From Diphasiastrum complanatum (Eukaryota; Streptophyta; Lycopodiopsida; Lycopodiales; Lycopodiaceae), in the NCBI GenBank assembly GCA_029204225.1, contig CM055102.1, positions 26,390,922 to 26,454,921 on the forward strand: a DNA stretch of 64,000 nucleotides, written 5' to 3'. Numbering within the stretch: the first letter of the stretch is position 1; each line of letters begins with the position of its first letter. The translations under genes and the position numbers were made by a program. Below, in pieces: positions 33,961 through 44,850 of the stretch. Below the pieces are notes generated by a model. The model saw only the letters and a program-made list of their open reading frames with translations. It ran no database searches and was not told the DNA's origin.

Positions 33961-34355
33961 TTAGGGAAAATATGGGCCCAAAGAGGGCCCTATAAGAAAT
34001 GTCATGTAGGAGAGAGAGAAATAACTATAAAGTAATTATAATATCATTTTCTAACTTCTTTACGCATCTGCCCACACTACTTTTCATGTAAATGAATGCA
34101 CCTTAGTTTAGTCACATCAAACTTCATTGGTGCTTAACCATACTTAAAATATAATTTTCAAAATGCTGAAATATTCCCTCCCAATAGTTGGGAACACTCA
34201 AAAATTTGAATTAGGAGTGACATTTCTGAAACAAAGCCTATGCCATCTCTATCTTTAGGGTTGAAAATTAGCGCCATCTCTATCTCCAGCAAAGTCGTTA
34301 GCGCCATCTCCAGCTTTGTTATTGTCATTGTGTTGTTTCTTACTATACTATTGTA
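33961..34355. other. Non-coding, with a GGGCCC repeat motif
   Basis: Begins TTAGGGAAAATATGGGCCCA, then AAGAGGGCCCTATAAGAAAT. Similar text occurs at 54801-54842 and, more diverged, at 63252-63298. The rest is AT-rich. The decayed plus-strand gene starts at its right end. Confidence 0.5.
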
Positions 34356-37066
34356 GTGATGACAAAGCTTTATCATCTTCATGTGGATCTGTCACCAGAA
34401 TATGCTCCGCTCAGGACAAGAAATTCAAAGCAACCCAAATTGTCAACTTCTGATATGGTTCGATACAGGGAGGAAAAGCTAAAGCATGTAAATTTATGGT
34501 CATCAAGAACATTGTATCCTATTGATCCATGTCCATTGCAACATCCAGATTTTCATTCGGTGAGTCAGTTAATAATCTATATGTGTCATAGTAAAAATGG
34601 CCTTTTGGGTTACTGTGAGAATTTGATGCTCTATGGGAATGCACATTCAATGCAAAAAATACATTATTTGGAAGAGGAATCATGGAAAATAATAAAGGAG
34701 TGCGAAGAAAAATCTACAAAGTTGAAAACTTGTTTGGATGAAAATGAGATGCTCAAGAAGGAGATCCAAAGGTTGAAATCTTCTTTGCATCATTATACAA
34801 CTAGTAATGATGAGATAAAAACTGCATTTCAATCCATGCGTATCTCATATTTGTCTCTTGTTAAATATATGGATGTGCTCAACAGAATGGTCCAAAGCAA
34901 CAAGAGGAAAAGACTGGTAAACAAAGATATATGTGATCTATCATTCAGGGGGGTCATAGAAAAAGACAAATCCATGCATTCAAATAAGTTATAGCTTATT
35001 TGGTATTGAATATTGCTTGAACTTTTTGATTAATTCATGATCACTTTCTGTTGATTTGCTTATTATATACTGTTGTGATACTATGAGTGTCCTAATTTCT
35101 ACTGACATTTTCATGAACATTATATTTGCAATGCAGATCAGCATTGGTTGTTGAAGACCATTTGGCCGATGAGATTTCAATTGGAAACTCAGTAGGCTCT
35201 ATCTTGACTTCTAAATCTATGAAATCAATGTTAAACAATAACAAAATGAAAAAGAGTAAGGCTTCAGTTACTGATAGCATTATGGATAAAGTTGAAAAAA
35301 TATTAGACACTACATTGCTTCACAAGGCATGTGACTTTTCTAGCATCAGTAGGGAAGCATATGCAACAAAGTTTAAAATGATAAAGGAGGCATTTGCACA
35401 GGTAAATATTTAAGAGTTTCCAATCCCACGACCATTTCATCTTTTAAGAAAAAGAGACATGTTAAACCAAGGTATGTAGACAATACTTGGTAATCCATCT
35501 CATATCAATGAAGTGTATTGCTCGAAAGGAGAAAGTCTAGCTTATAACAATTCCAACAATTTATTTATTGACATTAATCAGTTACTAACATTCATCATAA
35601 ATTTTTACGGTATTACAAATGAGAATGTCAATAACAAGTTGATAGTTGTTCTCAAGTTAGATGAGTCTGAAATTATAAAAGGACAAAATATGGAAAGAGT
35701 GAGTCTCACGATCATGAATGGAGCACTTTCAAATTCAGAAGACTCAGAAGGCCTCAATTTTAGTGTTCAATTAAAAAATGATATCTGGTGGTTGGCAGTA
35801 TTTCAGGTATAGCAGTCTCTTCGCATAATAAATAGGGACAATCATTTGAATTATGGATTTCATTTGGAAAATCTTCTCTAAGTTAATATTATGAGGCTAA
35901 TCATATTTTTGTATTCTCTTATAGGTGATGAAAGAAGACCATGACATTCTCTCGTGGATATTTAATAGAACGTCATATCCTGCCACCATAAAAAATCACA
36001 TGGAGGGAGTTCTACTCAATATTCTTGGAATTGGCACTTTCAACATTGAATGGCATTTAGCAGGAGATTTGAGGACATTAAAATGTATGTTCAATGTATC
36101 TCATGGCGCTTACTCTAAACACCCTTTTTTCTACTACACGAAAACAACAAAAGATATGACAAGGAGTACATGAATATCAAGAGATCGAGAAGATCCTAAT
36201 TGGAAACTTGTACTACCAATTCCTCTTCAAAATGTTCATATCTGTACATTGCATGCGGAGGTGCGTATTATGAAAAAAATAATATATCTTCACATCTTAT
36301 TTGCATGGAATTCCGAGCCAGAGGCCTCTGAGAAGGAAGTTATTTTCAGATTAGAGGATGTGTTGTCCAAAGCAGGCTTACATAAAGGCCATGTTAAAAT
36401 AAAAAAAGATGACAAGCTATCAGGTAAAACAGGAAATATTCCATGCAAGCCGAGCATTGGAGGTTCCAAAGCTCGAAGGTTTTTATCAAATTATTCTGGC
36501 AAACAATCCAAGATTCAATACACGGTTTGGAAAGAAATTATTGCAGCAACTCAAGATTTCAAAGAAGAAGGTTCTACTCGTATACACAAAGTAGAAGTTT
36601 GGAAAAAGTTAGTGAAATACTTGAGAAAAGATAAATTTTCAAATACTGATGTACAAATGATACAGAAAACAACCAGTGAATTTGTGGATGCAGTTCAAAG
36701 TGCATGGGGTGTTGATCATATAACACATTATATGGTAAGATTTCGATGTTACACTACGATAGACAAATATGTGCAATTAAATTAGATACTTTTGGTATTG
36801 ATTTCGATTATGTTTTTATGACATACAACACATATTACGACATCATTCGACATTCTTTGCAAGAAATAGTGGAAGAATCTCATTAGCAAGTCAGAGCGGC
36901 ATTTCATAAAAGTACACAACATGGAGGGACTAACTCAAAAAACAGCTATATACTGCAACTTTTCCAATGGTTTTATAGAAGAATCCAAATTCGTCATAAT
37001 ACAAAATCGACGGATTATAAAAAATTTCAAAAAGCATGCAAATTTATAAAAGCCAGTAGGCAATAG
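34356..37066 (+). pseudogene. Five-exon gene of unknown family with one nonsense codon (transposase-like?)
   Basis: Exons fit at 34356-34987, 35137-35401, 35480-35806, 35925-36734 and 36887-37066. Every junction is GT-AG and keeps frame (donors AA/GTTATAG, CAG/GTAAAT, CAG/GTATAG, ATG/GTAAGA). The introns are 149, 78, 118 and 152 bp. The product is 736 residues from ATG 34359, although the frame is open further upstream and an earlier exon is possible. A single TGA at 36171-36173 (codon 490) interrupts exon 4, probably from TGG. Exon 1 holds a coiled-coil stretch (DENEMLKKEIQRLKSSLHHY). Exon 3 has VVLKLDESEI; exon 4 has HLAGDLRTLKCMF and CTLHAEVRIMKKI. Spaced Asp residues followed by an HxxxRI segment recall large DDE-type transposases, but this is inference and I cannot name the family. 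Confidence 0.6.
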
Positions 37067-37387
37067 ACACACAATAAAATTTTGTGTATTAAATAAAAAT
37101 ATTTACAAAGTACAATTCAACAATATCTACTCTACTTCTGATTCTTTCTCCAATGAAAGTTGCAACTTAGAATCATGCAACAATTTTTTTCTTTCATATG
37201 GATCCAGCAGCTCATAGTTTTCATGTTTACTCAGATCAACTTAAGCAACGTACAATGCAAAATGAGATGATCTGAGCATGGAATTCACTGGTCCATATCC
37301 TAAAATTTTAACCGCAATGGTTTTCTTTACAAAAATTATTTTATGCACCTTATTGAAATTATGTCCTCCAAGAAAATGAGACAGTGC

Positions 37388-37392
37388 CTTGA
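37388..37392 (+). repeat. Target-site duplication of solo LTR A, left
   Basis: CTTGA, identical to 38623-38627. Confidence 0.92.
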
Positions 37393-38622
37393 TGTTGTAA
37401 AGCTATCTTTACAAGCTTTACTTCCGGCGCCATCGGCGCCAGCTATGTCCCCGGCACCAGCAGCGCCCCTGCTGCTCCCGGCGCCGCTCCCGGCGCCACT
37501 GTGACCAGAATCCAGCCGGCGCCAAGTTCCTATGGCTGAAAATCTTTGATCGGTTCTAGCGAAGTCCAGAGAGCTCAGATCGATGTGCAATCACCTCACA
37601 CGATCTAGGCATGATTAAAGGAAGCCTGGGGATCAATAAAATCTAGAGAGAGAAAATGACTTTCTAGAAAGAGAAAATTCTAGAGAGAGAAAAATGTGCT
37701 TTACCAGCTTGGGTAGAGTGCTTGGTATGAGGGGGGGTGCCGAATCACACCAATACTATATGGGAGTGCGGGTTGCGACTCAGGGCGAGCTCCAACCAAG
37801 TCTCAGCCTCCCTTGCTGGAATGTTGTCATGGCTCTCGCCTTGGCATGCTAGCGCCCCGGAGACTAGGGTCGGTCACACACTTGAAATGTAACCTTCTCA
37901 GATGTATCAATAAAGTGGGATTTTTCTCAAACTGACTCTGATTACCTTCTGGGTTTCAGTGTTCGGTAAAAGCGCCAGTTGTAAGGCCGCTTTCAAAATT
38001 TTTAACTTGGCACATAGCTGAGGGTCATATCCCGGGACGCCAGCGGTATGCCGTCGGGACCATTCGGTCCGTGGTGCCAGCGGTATGCTGTCGGGACCAT
38101 TTAGTCTAGGAACTGGTTGTTTCCATATCTGTCGCGGCTTGTGGTTCTGAGTATTCCTTGCATGAACGTGAATGGATTAAGCTCTTGGGGAACGGGCTCT
38201 AACCTGTCGGCTGAGTTGGATGGCTTGCTTGGGTGGATGTTACATGTTTATGGCTGTCCAGTCTGGCGTGGCGCCAGGTTGGCTTCCAGCGCTCGTGACG
38301 AAGCTTTCAGTTGGTTAAGTCTGATGTAAGTCAGACCGCTTGCTTGGAATGGATGTTACTCGTTTGTAACGAAGCTTCAAGTTGGTTAAGTTTGATGTAT
38401 GTCGGGCGGCTTGCTTGGAGGGAAGTCACCCACGTCGGGACCCCCGATTTGGCATGGCGCCAGGTTGGATCTCAATGTTGGTTTTTGGAACTTCAAGTTG
38501 GTTAAGTCTGATCGTTGTTGGCGAGTTGGCTGCTTGTATGTCAAGTGGGTTTGGATGGCAAGAGTTGAAGGCTGGGAAGCTAAGTCGTGGTTCCCGGTTC
38601 CCTTTGGGATGCCTGCGCTACA
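37393..38622 (+). repeat. Solo LTR A of the GGCGCC-rich LTR family (1230 bp)
   Basis: Runs from TGTTGTAAAGCTATC to GCCTGCGCTACA with a perfect CTTGA duplication on both sides and no internal sequence, so it is a solo LTR left by recombination. The identity as an LTR rests on other copies (41854, 49781), where the same end is followed by TGTGGTATCAGAG, a PBS. It contains AATAAA sites and a U3 region rich in GGCGCC. ORFs inside it are repeat text. Confidence 0.93.
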
Positions 38623-38627
38623 CTTGA
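38623..38627 (+). repeat. Target-site duplication of solo LTR A, right
   Basis: CTTGA. Confidence 0.92.
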
Positions 38628-39790
38628 TTGCCATAATCATAGTCTCACCATGTTGATGAAACTTTGAATGGGCAACACTTATCTCATTATTCTTGAAGAA
38701 CTTCAGATAGTGCCCTTGTGCATGATCTCTTGAAAATTCTCCAGCAGGAGATCTCTGCCCTCCTCGACGAATTGCGAAATCATCAAGGAAAATTGTTTCT
38801 TGAAATGATAAAAAAACAAAGTAAGCTCTAGTATATAATCTGACATAACGAATCTACTAGTACATGATAAGATACAAAAACTTATGGATTTGGCTTTGCC
38901 TTCCCTGATTACTGTCTCTCTATCAATATTATGTCCACCTTTTGATGTTAATATTGTTGGTGAATAGGCAGTTGGTTGTGGAAAATCAAGTTGACTTTGG
39001 ATTCTGAGAAACTCCTCCTCAGAAAGTAGATCATCTTCTTTGTTGCGCATTTCTTCCACAACCATTTTTAAAAAATCTTTCCTTGAATAAAACTTATCAT
39101 TATGTACATCGTCAACACTAGGGAGAAGATCATCAGCATCAAAATCAATCATATCCGAAAATTCATCAAGCTCTTTGTTCAAAATGCAAAGAGTCTCAGC
39201 TTCAGTGACATGAAATAAAAAAGATCTGATATATCCGATATTGTCAAAAAAGAATTATTATCTATATTATAAGTAGGCAAAGTGATCAAAGATTTATCAG
39301 AAGGAGAAAGGGTAGTGGGTGTTCTAGGGCCTATAAACGATGTCCTATTTCGAGCAGGATCAAAATCTGAACAATCATCTACATTAACGCTCGTATCAAT
39401 AAAAAAAGTATCTATATCTACAATCTTTGACTTTTCAGACTTCGTACCACTAGAAGAAGTAGCTTCAGAAGTGGAAGGGACAGCTTCCGAATTGTCAGAA
39501 ATATTTAACAAAAGAAAAAAATAAATGCAGACTGAAAATCAACAAATATACATTTTTTAATGTGAATTGGGCACTCATCTACAGACTTGAAATCATTATG
39601 TAACTTGGTGAACATTCTGTCAAGCTTAGCTTTATAGATATGCTTGTCGAGTGCCACCAGGTCCTAATAATGAATCATTTTCTTATTCTGAGATCTAAAT
39701 AACGGAGTACTGAGCAGAGACTTAAATCTGAGATATATCTCAGAAAATGTCTCCAGACTAGGTTCCTCAGTAACGTGGCCTCATAATGAG

Positions 39791-39899
39791 ATCATCATTG
39801 TCAGTATGGACATTCCACATGCACTAATTACATGATGACACGTGTCTTCGACCGTCTTTTCACATGTGCAAAAATTTTGTATACATAAGTCCTCGAAAA
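39791..39899. other. Short non-coding junction
   Basis: Sequence between the minus-strand gene remnant and the next LTR-element fragment. No terminal inverted repeat matching the left side of the gene pair was found. Confidence 0.35.
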
Positions 39900-40384
39900 T
39901 TTCATTTTGTTGTAGAATTTTCGGTTTTCGCTCCCAATATCGCTCTCAAGCGTGCCCTTTCACCGTTTAATCGTCCGCCTTCTCATAGTGTGCAATCGGC
40001 ACTTTTTGCAAAAGACTTGACTCTGTTGGCATCCATGGCAACGAGATGGGATGATTGTCTTTCTCCTTTGGCATTCGATCCCAATAAGCCAATGACCTCA
40101 GAGAACATCAAGGATCAACTGTCGGTGGCTCGACTGTATTTCCGCGCAGCAATGATGGAAGGCTTCTGGGAATCTCGCTTCACGTCTTGGACAACTTCAA
40201 AATGGATTGCCGGAGCCCATCGTTGTTTTTTGCCGCATAACTTGGATTTTAACACTGCCCGACTCGATTTTATGGAGAAGGTGCAGTATCATTTAATAAA
40301 GATTCTTCGCGAAGCAAATAAAATCCCACAGTAACTACATCTCGCAGGTGTCATGGGACCGCCACCAATTTTGGTGAGAGATAC
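39900..40384 (+). pseudogene. C-terminal fragment of the coiled-coil LTR-element ORF
   Basis: From about 39990: FAKDLTLLASMATRWDDCLS, PLAFDPNKPMTSENIKDQL and RCFLPHNLDFNTARLDFMEK, ending KIPQ and TAA at 40332-40334, as in the copy at 28553. Both copies end ...REANK-PQ, so the stop codon is conserved. A PPT-like run follows and the LTR starts at 40385. The upstream part of the ORF is missing. Confidence 0.78.
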
Positions 40385-40772
40385 TGTTGGAGGGTTTGCG
40401 GATCCCAAGGCAACCCTAACCCTAGTTAATAAGTGAGAGAGATTTGGCACCCTGCATGTGTGTAAGTCCAACCCGATGATCACATAGTGATTTGATTAAT
40501 CAGAAAGTCAATAAAAGGACTTTAGGCCTTTTGTGGGACTTTTAATGTCGTAGGGCCTAAATGTCAAGTTAGTAAATAAAGTTGGGTTTCCAACCAATTT
40601 GGATGGTTTCCACTCTTTTTTAAATTTGAATAATTAGGGAGGCAGAAATGGACCAATAGGATTCAGAGGCTAGGGTCCTCCTCTCTACTATAAACTCGAG
40701 TTCCTACACATGCTCATTTCTTATTGTTGGATTTGATTGTTATTGGGATTGCATGTTATTATACTTGATTAT
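40385..40772 (+). repeat. LTR of the coiled-coil LTR element (truncated)
   Basis: TGTTGGAGGGTTTGCGG start, the same blocks as 28502-27760 (minus). At about 40773 it breaks into leader sequence of the GGCGCC LTR family. Confidence 0.78.
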
Positions 40773-41853
40773 CGCTCGATCCAACTTGTTGCCAATCTAT
40801 CAAGAGGATCCTTGTCTTTCCCCTTTGAGGAAAAACCCAACTAATACTGGATATCACCCATGCTCAGTGAGTTTCAGTTCCGAAGGTGGCCGTCCCAAAT
40901 GAAGACCAACTGCTCCATAGAAGATCTCCCCTGAAATTGCCCTTTCCAACTTTTGACTTCCTGCTTGCGTCTGGTGGGCGTTGTCGCAAATGAAACTAAC
41001 CCAAGAAACAGGCTAGCCATCCATCCTTTGCAAACATCGAGTCGTTTCGTTGTCATTCACGTGCGAGTACTTAAACTGCAAATCCGCCCCACAGATTCTG
41101 TAGTCCTCTTTGTTTGATGGTGTCAGCCTTCAAAAGAAAGGTTTCTTCTCGAGCAATCAGCTCGTTGTATCACAAGCAATCATGCAAACCAAGCAAAGCA
41201 CGAGTACTAAGACTCACCACGAATACATGCAAGCAAGACACTCAGGCAGGTTTACTAACAGGCAACAAAAACAAGGTCCTCCTTTGAGATGGTCCTGCCA
41301 ACGGACCTTCGTCTGGCTGCGCCCATACAGATCGATAATAGAATCAGCCCACAGAGGACACCCATTCAACTATCCGTGCTTTCACCATTAAGCAGCACAT
41401 TGCCTCAGTCACACCCCACCACTTTTTGGTCGATAGCCCTTATAGCTAAACGATCGGCAGCTATCTCGCACCGGCAGCTAACCACCTGTGCTTTACACCC
41501 GAATTCGAGCAGCATCTTTGTATCAATGGTTAACCCGTACAATTCGAATATGTCACCCCGCACCCCACAAGGCACAGATCGTGCTTACACCAACCTAATG
41601 GCAGCACAATGCGTCATCTGTTCTACATGCAGACAGCGCCAGGCCCGAACTACGAGAACTGACCGTGCTTACACCTCAAGGGCAGCACCTTGACTCATCA
41701 AGTCCCCCGTTCTGCCGACCACCCCGACCGTGGACGCACCCGTGCTTACACTGTGGGCAGCACCTTGCACAACAATTGTCCTGATGAACCCCAAACAGTG
41801 GCCATTTCTGCGAGATCCGCATAGCTGACCGGCCAGTCGGCTCTGATACCACA
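40773..41853 (-). other. Non-coding leader of the GGCGCC LTR family, copy 1
   Basis: On the minus strand this follows LTR B and its PBS. It matches 48547-49780 over most of its length (GATCCAACTTGTTGCCAATC, AGATCTCCC, CCCTTATAGCT blocks). ORFs are short and not shared between the copies. The block GATAGCCCTTATAGCTA occurs once here but three times in copy 2. Confidence 0.75.
41841..41851 (-). other. Primer-binding site next to LTR B
   Basis: Minus strand TGGTATCAGAG, two bases after GCGCTACA, showing that the 1.2-kb repeat is an LTR and that this copy points leftward. Confidence 0.88.
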
Positions 41854-42301
41854 TGTAGCGCAGGCATCCCAAAGGGAGCCGGGAACCACGACTTAGCTTC
41901 CCAGCCTTCAACTCTTGTCGTCCAAACCCACTTGACATACAAGCAGCCAACTCGCCAACAACGATAAGACTTAACCAACTGGAAGTTCAGAAATCAACAT
42001 TGAGATCCAACCTGGCACCATGCCAGATTGGGGGTCCCGATGTGGGTGACTTCCCTCAAAGCAAGCCGCCCGACATACATCAAACTTAACCAACTCGAAG
42101 CTTCGTTACAAACGAGTAACATCCATTCCAAGCAAGGGGTCTGACTTACATCAGACTTAACCAACTGAAAGCTTCGTCACGAGCACGAGAAGCCAACCTG
42201 GACAGCCATAAACATGTAACTTCTACCCAAGCAAGCCATCCAACTCAGTCGACAGGTTAGAGCCCGTTCCCCAAAAGCTTAACCCATTCACATTCATGCA
42301 A

Positions 42302-42306
42302 GGAAC
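42302..42306 (+). repeat. Target-site duplication of solo LTR C, left
   Basis: GGAAC, identical to 43526-43530. Confidence 0.9.
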
Positions 42307-43525
42307 TGTTGTAAAGCTACCTTTACAAGCTTTACTTTCGGCGCCATCGGCGCCAGCTATGTCCCCGGTGCCAGCAGCGCCCCTGCTGCTCCCGGCGCCA
42401 CTGTGACTAGAATCCAGCCGACGCCAAGTTCCTATGGCTGAAAATCTTTGATCGGTTCTAGCGGAGTCCAGAGAGCTCAGATCGATGTGCAATCACCTCA
42501 CACGATCTAGGCATGATTAAAGGAAGCCTGGGGATCAATAAAATCTAGAGAGAGAAAATGACTTTCTAGAAAGAGAAAATCTTAGAGAGAGAAAAAACGT
42601 GCTTTACCAACTTGGGTAGAGTGCTTGGTATGAGGGGGGGTGCCGAATCACACCAATACTATAGGGGAGTGCGGGTTGCGACTCAGGGCGAGCTCCAACC
42701 AAGTCTCAGCCTCCCTTGCTGGAATGTTGTCATGGCTCTCGCCTTGGCATGCTAGCGCCCCGGAGACTAGGGTCGGTCACACACTTGAAATGTAACCTTC
42801 TCAGATTTATCAATAAAGTGGGATTTTCCTCAAACTGACTCTGATTACCTTCTGGGTTTCAGTGTTCAGTAAAAGCGCCAGTTGTAAGGCCGCTTTCAAA
42901 ATTTTTAACTTGGCACATAGCTGAGGGTCGTATCCCGGGACGCCAACGGTATGCCATCGGGACCATTCGGTCCGTGGCGCCAGCGGTATGCTGTCGGGAC
43001 CATTTGGTCCAGGAACTGGTTGTTTTCATATCTGTCGCGGCTTGTGGTTCTGAGTGTTCCTTGCATGAACGTGAATGGGTTAAGCTCTTGGGGAACGGGC
43101 TCTAACCTGTCGGCTGAGTTGGATGGCTTGCTTGGGTGGATGTTACCTGTTTATGGCTGTCTAGTCTGGCGTGGCGCCAGGTTGGCTTCCAGCGCTCGTG
43201 ACGAAGCTTTCAGTTGGTTAAGTCTGATGTAAGTCAGACCGCTTGCTTGGAATGGATGTTACTCGTTTGTAACGAAGCTTCGAGTTGGTTAAGTTTGATG
43301 TATGTCGGGCGGCTTGCTTGGAGGGAAGTCACCCACATCGGGACCCCCGATTTGGCATGGCGCCAGGTTGGATCTCAATGTTGGTTTTCGGAACTTCAAG
43401 TTGGTTAAGTCTGATCGTTGTTGGCGAGTTGGCTGCTTGTATGTCAAGTGGGTTTGGATGGCAAGAGTTGAAGGCTGGGAAGCTAAGTCATGGTTCCCGG
43501 CTCCCTTTGGAATGCCTGCGCTACA
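42307..43525 (+). repeat. Solo LTR C (1219 bp) nested in LTR B
   Basis: TGTTGTAAAGCTACC to GCCTGCGCTACA, with GGAAC on both sides. It inserted into a member of its own family in the opposite direction, so the region can fold into a long hairpin. No internal sequence remains. Confidence 0.92.
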
Positions 43526-43530
43526 GGAAC
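43526..43530 (+). repeat. Target-site duplication of solo LTR C, right
   Basis: GGAAC. Confidence 0.9.
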
Positions 43531-44273
43531 ACTCAAAACTACAAGCCGCGACAGATATGGAGACAACCAGTTCCTGGACCGAATGTTCCCGACAGCATAC
43601 TGCTGGCGTCACGGACCAAATGGTCCCGACGGCATACCGCTGGTGTCCCGGGACACGACCCTCAGCTATGTGCCAAATTAAAAAGTTTGAAGCGGCCTTA
43701 CAACTAGCGCTTTTACCGAACACTGAAACCCAAAAGGTAATCAGAGTCAGTTTGAGGAAAATCCCACTTTATTGATAAATTTGAGAAAGTTACATTTCAA
43801 GTGTGTGACCGACCCTAGTCTCCGAGGTGTTGGCAATGCCAAGGCGAGTGCCAGGACAACATTCCAGCAAGGGAGGCTGAGACTTGGTTGGAGCTCGCCC
43901 TGAGTCACAACCCACACTCCCCTATAGTATTGGTGGGATTCGCCACCTCCCCTTATACCAAGTACTCTACCCAGGCTGGTAAAGCACATTTTCTCTCTCT
44001 GGGATTTTCTCTCTATAAAAAAGACAATTTCTCTCTCTAGAATTTATTGATCCCCAGGCTTCCTTTAATCATGCCTAGATCGTGTGAGGTGATTGCACAT
44101 CGATCTAAGCTCTCTAGACTTCGCTAGAACCGATCAAAGATTTTCAGCCATAGGAATTTGGCACCGGCTGGATTCTGGTCACAGTGGCTCCGGCGTCGGT
44201 GGCCCCGGGAGCAGCAAAGGCGCTGCTGGCGTCAGTGGCGCCGGAAGTAAAACTTGTAAAGGTAGATTTACAA

Positions 44274-44850
44274 AAGAAACCCAAAAGGTAGTCAGACTCA
44301 ATTTGAGGAAAATCCCACTATTAATAAATCTGAGAAGGTTACATTTCAAGTGTGTGACCGACCCTAGTCTCCGGGGTGCTGGCATGCCAAGGCGGGCGCC
44401 AGTGCAACATTCCAGCAAGGGAGGCTGGAACTTGGTTGGAGCTCGCCTTGAGTCGCAACCCGCACTCCCCTATAATATTGGTGGGATTTGCCACCTTCCC
44501 TCATACCAAGTACTCTACACAAGCTGGTAAAGCACGTTTTTGCTCTCTAGGATTTTCTCTCTCTAGAATTTATTGATCCCCAAGCTTCCTTTAATCATGC
44601 CAAGATCGTGTGAGGTGATTGCATATCGATCTGAGCTCTCTGGACTTCGCTAGAACCGATCAAAGATTTTCAGCCATAAGAACTTGGCGCCGGCTGGATT
44701 CTGGTCACAGTGGCGCCGGGAGCGGCGCCGGCGCTGGTGGTGCCAGGAGCAGCATTGGCGCTGCTGGTGCTGGGAGCAATAGTGGCGCTGTCGGCGCCTG
44801 GGGGCAATGTTGGCGCCATAAGTAAAGCTTGTAAAGGTAGCTTCACAACA
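44274..44850 (-). repeat. LTR D, truncated, minus strand
   Basis: The first part (5' half) of the GGCGCC LTR on the minus strand: it starts at 44850 (TGTTGTGAAGC) and stops at about 44274 in the AACCCAAAAGGTAGTCAG region. The GGCGCC/GGCGCT run is expanded here (44697-44820) compared with the other copies. It abuts LTR B on one side and repeat copy 2 on the other. Confidence 0.82.

Larger units (their letters stand above)
37127..39790 (-). pseudogene. Convergent multi-exon gene of unknown family, disrupted by a solo LTR
   Basis: Minus-strand coding sequence from about 39790. A first exon (EEPSLETFSEIYLRFKS, LDKHIYKAKLDRMFTKLHND, to 39552) has a TAG at 39663. A tentative 68-bp intron (39484-39551) follows. 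An acidic exon follows (39483-38882; SSSGTKSEKSKIVDIDTFF, DEFSDMIDFDADDLLPSVDD), with a one-base shift at the A-run 39246-39251. A GT-AG intron lies at 38799-38881 (83 bp). The last exon is 38798-38623 plus 37392-37127 once the LTR and its duplication are removed (GGQRSPAGEFSRDHAQGHYL, KIIFVKKTIAVKILGYGPVN). TAA at 37241-37243 is an in-frame stop; the natural end seems to be TAG 37127-37129. It ends 60 bp from the end of the plus-strand gene. Family unknown. Confidence 0.55.
41854..44273 (-). repeat. LTR B, minus strand, split by solo LTR C
   Basis: Minus-strand LTR occupying 41854-42306 and 43531-44273, interrupted by the plus-strand LTR C. It ends with GCGCTACA beside the PBS at the low end. 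At the high end it reads about TTGTAAATCTACC, so the first bases of the LTR are lost at the junction with truncated LTR D. Confidence 0.85.

Noticed and set aside
38117..38656. Several overlapping ORFs of 64-85 codons with MNVNGLSSWGTGSN and similar text, repeated near 43000, 47600 and 50200
   Set aside because: They are LTR sequence of the GGCGCC family read in multiple frames; frames break between copies.
34356..39790. Terminal inverted repeats for the gene pair
   Set aside because: I compared the GGGCCC-motif left edge (33961-34000) with 39780-39900 and found no complement.
43289..43775. ORFs of 140-157 codons on both strands
   Set aside because: They cross the LTR C / LTR B boundary, so they are junction artefacts.
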